Source: Mayamaea pseudoterrestris
Lineage: Eukaryota; Bacillariophyta; Bacillariophyceae; Sellaphorales; Sellaphoraceae
NCBI GenBank assembly: GCA_027923505.1
Contig: BROI01000001.1
Coordinates: 1,792,001-1,856,000 of the forward strand
Length of the DNA: 64,000 nucleotides
Reading direction: 5' to 3'
A program made the translations under genes and the position numbers. The notes below the pieces were generated by a model. That model made no database searches. It worked only from the letters and a program-made list of their open reading frames with translations, and was not told where the DNA came from. Below, piece after piece: positions 59,247 to 64,000 of this stretch (the stretch's first letter is position 1; every line of letters starts with the position of its first letter).

Positions 59247-59990
59247 TCATCGCAAACCATATATTATACGTCCAATAAGACTCACCTGCTGAAACAGAAA
59301 CGTTTTATTGGCCGACCCTCCCCCCTTGGCGATGAACAAGAACTTGTACTCGCTGCCCCGACTGGCCATGACATCCAACTGCGCCGGCATGTTGTTTCCA
59401 GTGTTGCGCTCGTTCATCATGTCAATGGCCGCCACCTGCGAGTACCTTAAGTTCAAGTCCCGATAGGCCTCCATGGCGCCACGCGCCAAGTGCGACTCGT
59501 CGTTTCCGTCTAAACTCAGCACCAAGTGACCGCGCTTGGCGAGTATCATGGCCGTTCCAGTGTCCTGGCAGCCTGGTAGTATTCGACCGGAAGCAATATT
59601 GGCATTCTGGAGTAGTTGGAGAGCGACAAACTTGTCGTTGGCGGATGCTTCATTGTCGTTCAAAATGTTGGAGAGTTGCCGCAAGTGAGCGGGTCGAAGT
59701 AAGTGGGCAATATCGGAAAATGCTTGTTTGGACAACATGGTCAAGTAGGATGGCTTGATCTGAAGGAGAGACTGGCCATTGGGTAGTGGTATGGATTCGA
59801 CAGCCTCTGGTCCAGCGAGTTGTTTGTACGGAATGGAAGCATCGGAATGAATGTCCGATTCAAAAAGTGGAGAATACTGGTACTCTGATGTTGAAGAGAG
59901 TAAGCGATTGCTTTGAACGATGCAACATTTTGCTCTATGAAGGACGCCGTTTCGGCTCATCAAGCGTGACAGCATCATGGTGGATGGCAT
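59247..59990 (-). pseudogene. Truncated fumarase copy, exon 1 only
   Basis: Exon 1 (59990-59286) and 117 bp of intron are identical to the complete gene at 38180-40045, but the duplication junction removes the splice acceptor and all of exon 2. Read through the intron, the frame ends at 59247 after 12 foreign residues. The product would hold only the N-terminal half of class I fumarase, without the later cluster ligands, and should be inactive. Its promoter is intact, so a transcript is possible. Confidence 0.85.
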
Positions 59991-60306
59991 CGACGCGCCT
60001 CGCTGATTTTGTGATCGGCAGGGGCGGAAGAATCGAATCCAATTCCAGAATTTGAGTGCCGGAAAGATATTCACTTTATGAGCTATAGTGGTCGTGAATA
60101 CTCTCGGGCGTGCTTTTGTGAGTGAATGAGTCTGATTCTTTCAGAGATTCGCACGCGCGTGAGAAGTCGCGATGAGTGATGGTCGACAATCACTTTCGCC
60201 TTGACTGCCATTCACGGGATCTATAAACAGTGATCCGATATTATAGTCTTGGAACAAAGCCAAAACCCTTGCATGTACCATACAAGCCATCAACTATAGC
60301 AGTTTC

Positions 60307-62055
60307 ATGCGACGGACACTTGCGAAATCCATCCTGTGTCTAACTGTCGTCTGGTCGACTGCCACACAGCACCTTGACTGTGTCGTTGCTTCAAGTACTA
60401 CTGCACCATCAAGCAATACTGCACCTACTACGTTATCCATCCGTCAAAGAGTTCATTCACGAGGAGGAGCCTCGACTGCAGCATCTGCAGTCATGGTTTC
60501 GCCATCACCGGCTACTGCATCATCATCACTATCAGTATTCACACGCGCCCGCCAGACAATCTTTCCCATTTACGGCCACGAAATACGCAAGTTTTTTCTC
60601 CTTGGATCCATCAAGTTTTTCATCATTTTGGCCCTCACGTTGACGCGCGACACCAAGGACACGTTGGTGGTGACGCAGTGCGGCGCCGAAGCCATTGCCT
60701 TTTTGAAAATTTATGGGGTGCTTCCGGCGGCGACGCTCTTCATTGCGTTCTACAGTAAACTGTCGGATCGGTTAGACAAGACGACGTTGTTTTATGTCAC
60801 ATGCGTTCCATTCTTTTGCTTCTTTCAAGCGTTTGACTGGTTTCTATATCCGAATGCTCATAAAGTGCAGCCGTCGCTAGAGACGGTGCAAGCGTGGTTT
60901 GGATTGACAGCAGCAACCACTGGCGGCACGGCCGTCTTGTGCAAGATCATTGCCAATTGGACGTCGGCCGTCTTTTACATATTGTCGGAAATATACTCGA
61001 GCGTTTCGGTGGGACTACTGTTTTGGCAGTACGCCAACGATGTGGTTCCCATGCAGCAGGCCAAGCGCTTCTATCCACTGTTTGCGCAAATGAGTGGACT
61101 GGCGCCCGTCCTGGCGGGCCAGTACGTTGTCAAGTATGCCAGTCGGGCCGAAGATTTTGAAGAGTCGCTGCATCGATTGACGGCGGCGGTGAGTTTCAGT
61201 GGTTGCGCCATTTGTGTCTTTTACTACTTGAGTAATGCGTATGTGGAGCGAATGAAGATTGTGGAAGGTGCAGCGGCAAGTGGAGGAAAGGCGTCTATAA
61301 CCACAAAGGAAGCGGACGCATCGCTGCAGCAGCAAACCAAAAAGAAGAAGAAGAAACCGAAAATGTCCATGGCCGAGTCGGCCAAATTCTTGGCGCAGAG
61401 TCAATATCTCCGGCTCATTGCCACCCTGGTACTGGGATATGGTTTGAGCATTAACTTTACGGAAATCATGTGGAAGTCATTGGTCAAGAAGCAATATCCA
61501 AATCCACTCGACTACCAGCGCTTCATGGGCAACTTTAGTTCCGCCGTTGGCTTGAGCACTTGCATTGTCATTTTCTTTGGCGTGCACGTGATTCGAATAC
61601 TGGGATGGCGCATCGGAGCCATTGCCACACCTGCCATTATGGCGCTACTGGCGGCGCCATTCTTTGGTTGCATTCTACTTGGTTTGGACAGTCCGACGCG
61701 ACTATCTGTCGCCGTCTTGTTTGGAACGATACAGAGTCTGCTGAGTAAAACGTTCAAGTACGCACTCTTTGATCCGACGACGCAAATGGCGTACATTCCA
61801 TTGGACGACGAATCCAAAGTCAAGGGCAAGGCTGCCATTGACGTTTTGGGATCGCGCATTGGCAAGAGCGGGGGGTCGCTCATTCAGCAAGGCTTGGTGG
61901 TATTCTTTGGCAACATTATATCGGCGGCGCCCGTCGTTGGCGTCATTTTCTACACGGTCCTACTGACATGGATTGGTGCAGCGAATCGATTGAGCGGCTT
62001 GTTTCATGCGCAAACCGAAATGGACAAGGCGGCGCGCATGGAAAAGGAAAAGTGA
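60307..62055 (+). CDS. NTT: Plastid-type ATP/ADP translocase (NTT), second copy
   Basis: Protein sequence identical to that of the gene at 40362-42110 over all 582 residues, with identical flanks. Promoter included, so it should be expressed if the copy is real. Confidence 0.92.
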   Translation: MRRTLAKSILCLTVVWSTATQHLDCVVASSTTAPSSNTAPTTLSIRQRVHSRGGASTAASAVMVSPSPATASSSLSVFTRARQTIFPIYGHEIRKFFLLGSIKFFIILALTLTRDTKDTLVVTQCGAEAIAFLKIYGVLPAATLFIAFYSKLSDRLDKTTLFYVTCVPFFCFFQAFDWFLYPNAHKVQPSLETVQAWFGLTAATTGGTAVLCKIIANWTSAVFYILSEIYSSVSVGLLFWQYANDVVPMQQAKRFYPLFAQMSGLAPVLAGQYVVKYASRAEDFEESLHRLTAAVSFSGCAICVFYYLSNAYVERMKIVEGAAASGGKASITTKEADASLQQQTKKKKKKPKMSMAESAKFLAQSQYLRLIATLVLGYGLSINFTEIMWKSLVKKQYPNPLDYQRFMGNFSSAVGLSTCIVIFFGVHVIRILGWRIGAIATPAIMALLAAPFFGCILLGLDSPTRLSVAVLFGTIQSLLSKTFKYALFDPTTQMAYIPLDDESKVKGKAAIDVLGSRIGKSGGSLIQQGLVVFFGNIISAAPVVGVIFYTVLLTWIGAANRLSGLFHAQTEMDKAARMEKEK

Positions 62056-62235
62056 CTCATTGGGCGTGTATTGTAAAAAAGCTAACGATAACGCGAGACG
62101 CTAGAATGTATGTAAAAAGGGTGGTGCACAGGTGCTGCACTTTGCTGAACTGAATGTTAGATACTTTGTTAAACCAAAAATAGGTACTTTGTTAAACAAA
62201 AAAAATCATGATTATTGTTCAAAAAGACTATGCAT

Positions 62236-63544
62236 TTACTCCTTTGGTGGTTCCATGTAAAAGTACTTTTTGGCTTCTTCGTCGTTGCGCAACTCGGCAA
62301 TCCGCTTCATGTCATCCTCCGAGATTTCGAACTCGTACGCTGCTAAATTCTCTCGCATATGCTTTGGATTGCCCGTGCCAGGAATGACTGCCGCTCCTTT
62401 CTGGATGGCCCATCGAAGCATGATCTGCGCCACAGTCTTGTTGTAGCTTTCACTCAGTTCCGACAAGACCACTGTCGACTCGGCCTTGGACTTTTGCAAA
62501 AAGCCACCAAGACTCGCGTACGCGGTGACGGCAATGTTTTGCTCCTGGCAGTACTCAAACGTTTCCACCTGATAGTCTGGCGCCCACGGATTATACGTGA
62601 TTTGGTTGACTGCAATTGGTGACGGCAATTTCATTTCCTGCAGCTCCTGCAAGTGGTGTTTGCCAAAGTTGGAAACGCCAATGTTTCTCAACAAGCCTTG
62701 CTGTCGCAATTCGTCAAGTGCCCGCCACGTTTCCTCCCGACATTGTTTGTTGCTTAGCTTCTTTTCGGAACATTCGCTGCTCTTGATGGATGGCATGAGC
62801 ATGCCAGCTGGTGCATGCATTAGCAACAAGTCAATATAGTCCACTCCAAGTTCCTTTAAAAAGGTTGGAACAAGCTGCTTGGTAGTTTCGTAGCCGAACA
62901 TGCGCGGCCAATGCTTGGATGTCACAAAGATTTCCTCCCGAGCAATGCCGCGCTCCTGAGCCTCCTGAATGCCATGACCAACCGCTTTATGGTTCAGATA
63001 GATATGGGCCGTGTCAATCAAGCGACCGCCGAGCATCAAATACCAGAGCGTGGTACGCTTGACAAGTTCATCGTCGTAGGCTAATATGCGGGGGTTGAAA
63101 CAAGGAAAGAAGGAGGCTTGAGGTGAGTGTTTTCTGTTTCCATTGACTTCCAAACGAATTTAACCAGAAGATCATAAAAGCGCCGCTTCATCTCTCTCTC
63201 TCTCTCTCACTCTCTCGTTTAAACATACCAGTCGGTCGACAGCACATTCCTAGTCCATTCATTGGCATGCGCTGTCCAAAGGGCAAGTCTAAAAACATTT
63301 CGTGCTCGGGCCGCTCATGCGGCATGAGTTTCTCGGGCACTGGCTCAACTCCACTCATTCGTCCATGCCCAATGATTGTAGCTGGAAGCTTGAAGCTCAG
63401 GAGAGGAAAGATTGTAGCAAAAAAGATGCCTTCAGCTGGTCCTTGCTTTGACTGAATCAACCATCCGATAGTTATTGCGAGGAAAATGACCGCAACCGAA
63501 ACGAGACCACCCAGGATTCTTATGATTCTGCCGAAAATAGTCAT
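62236..63544 (-). CDS. Membrane-anchored aldo/keto reductase, second copy
   Basis: Identical to 42291-43599. Exons are 63544-63229 and 63080-62236, with the intron and its CT run unchanged. All catalytic residues are retained. Confidence 0.9.
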
Positions 63545-63701
63545 GCTAATGGGCTACTGACTGTATTAATAGCCAAGTGAGCAAGAAGTGAGTGCAAGTA
63601 GACAGTCGTTGCTGTTTTGTTGCACTTGTGTGATGGATTGTCGAAGGCAATGGAGATTGTTCCTGGAAGGAGATCCGAATGGAACGATTGAATCTACGTC
63701 G

Positions 63702-63736
63702 TACCGGTACATGAAATCGTCCTTATCGTACCGGTA
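63702..63736. promoter_or_regulatory. TACCGGTA pair, second copy
   Basis: Copies of the paired palindromes at 43757 and 43784 (here 63702-63709 and 63729-63736), upstream of the second AKR. Confidence 0.4.
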
Positions 63737-63841
63737 CTTCTAGTACGTCGTAGATAGAATGGAGACACTAGTAGCTAAAAAATCGGCACATTCCACTCTT
63801 TCCTGATGCATCCAATACTAAGATTCGAAGGTATAAATGCT

Positions 63842-64000
63842 TTACAATCGACTACGAGTAGTAGGTTCCACTTCAATTAACGCCGCGGCTCCCATGCCAG
63901 TCCCAATGCACATGCTCACAACACCATATCTAGCGTTTCGTCGATGCATCTCGGGAAGCAGCGTGGCAATCATGCGCGCCCCCGTCGCTCCCAGTGGGTG
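63842..64000 (-). CDS. 3-ketoacyl-CoA thiolase, second copy, partial
   Basis: The last 52 or so codons of a second thiolase, identical to 43897-44055, including the catalytic [10 protein letters not shown] and the SRL end. The rest lies beyond the window. Confidence 0.9.
   Translation of the reverse strand, partial: HPLGATGARMIATLLPEMHRRNARYGVVSMCIGTGMGAAALIEVEPTTRSRL

Larger units (their letters stand above)
59169..64000. repeat. Copy 2 of the duplicated segment, to the window end
   Basis: Matches 39224-44055 base for base wherever compared, in the same orientation, offset 19,945 bp. It begins with the inner part of the fumarase intron and continues past the window. The copy may extend to about 79113 if the whole unit is repeated. 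Confidence 0.92.

Overview
The window looks like nuclear DNA of a diatom or a close stramenopile relative. It is eukaryotic: genes lie on both strands, introns are short (64-148 nt) with GT-AG ends, and there is nucleolar, spliceosomal and GPI-anchor machinery. The diatom hints are a surface protein built of SDAPSDVPS-type repeats, several N-termini that join a signal peptide to a transit region starting with Phe (complex-plastid targeting), a plastid-type ATP/ADP translocase, an acidic DYGYGDA-repeat protein, and a thiolase ending in SRL. This assignment is inference from gene style, not a database match.

Layout. 0.9-4.7 kb: a small membrane-protein locus, the GPI transamidase catalytic subunit and RRP36. 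5.6-15.7 kb: a plastid-type P450, a repeat-rich probable GPI-anchored surface protein, an MsrA-like plastid protein, a small plastid protein, and two divergent helical-repeat proteins. 16-28.3 kb: methylglutaconyl-CoA hydratase, a three-exon MscS channel, a secreted protein with a duplicated six-Cys motif, a BioD-BioA biotin fusion enzyme, glycyl-tRNA synthetase, and a small spliced membrane protein. 29-38 kb: UTP13, VPS41 and a mitochondrial membrane protein. 38-59 kb: class I fumarase, NTT-type ATP/ADP translocase, aldo/keto reductase, peroxisomal thiolase, a young Ty3/gypsy element with 207-bp LTRs and a 5-bp target duplication, a degenerate phosphagen kinase, PGP synthase, NOP10, SmD3, a DYGYGDA protein, Hikeshi, a conserved basic protein, and a globin that lacks the heme-binding histidines.

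The most striking structure is large. From 59169 to the window end the sequence repeats 39224-44055 with no difference seen, introns and a CT microsatellite included, at a constant offset of 19,945 bp. Copy 2 starts exactly where a tandem unit of that length would restart. Its first gene, fumarase, is cut inside its intron, so copy 2 keeps exon 1 only. This is either a very recent 19.9-kb tandem duplication or an assembly duplication.

A second signal is the perfect palindrome TACCGGTA. Eight unique copies were found by eye (ten counting the duplicated pair) where about one is expected by chance; seven of the eight are intergenic. By function the genes are mostly housekeeping: RNA and ribosome biogenesis (RRP36, UTP13, NOP10, SmD3), organelle metabolism (fumarase, biotin, leucine and fatty-acid breakdown, PGP synthesis, nucleotide transport) and the endomembrane system (GPI8, VPS41). 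I saw no operon-like logic, CRISPR array or rRNA gene, and I support no tRNA gene.
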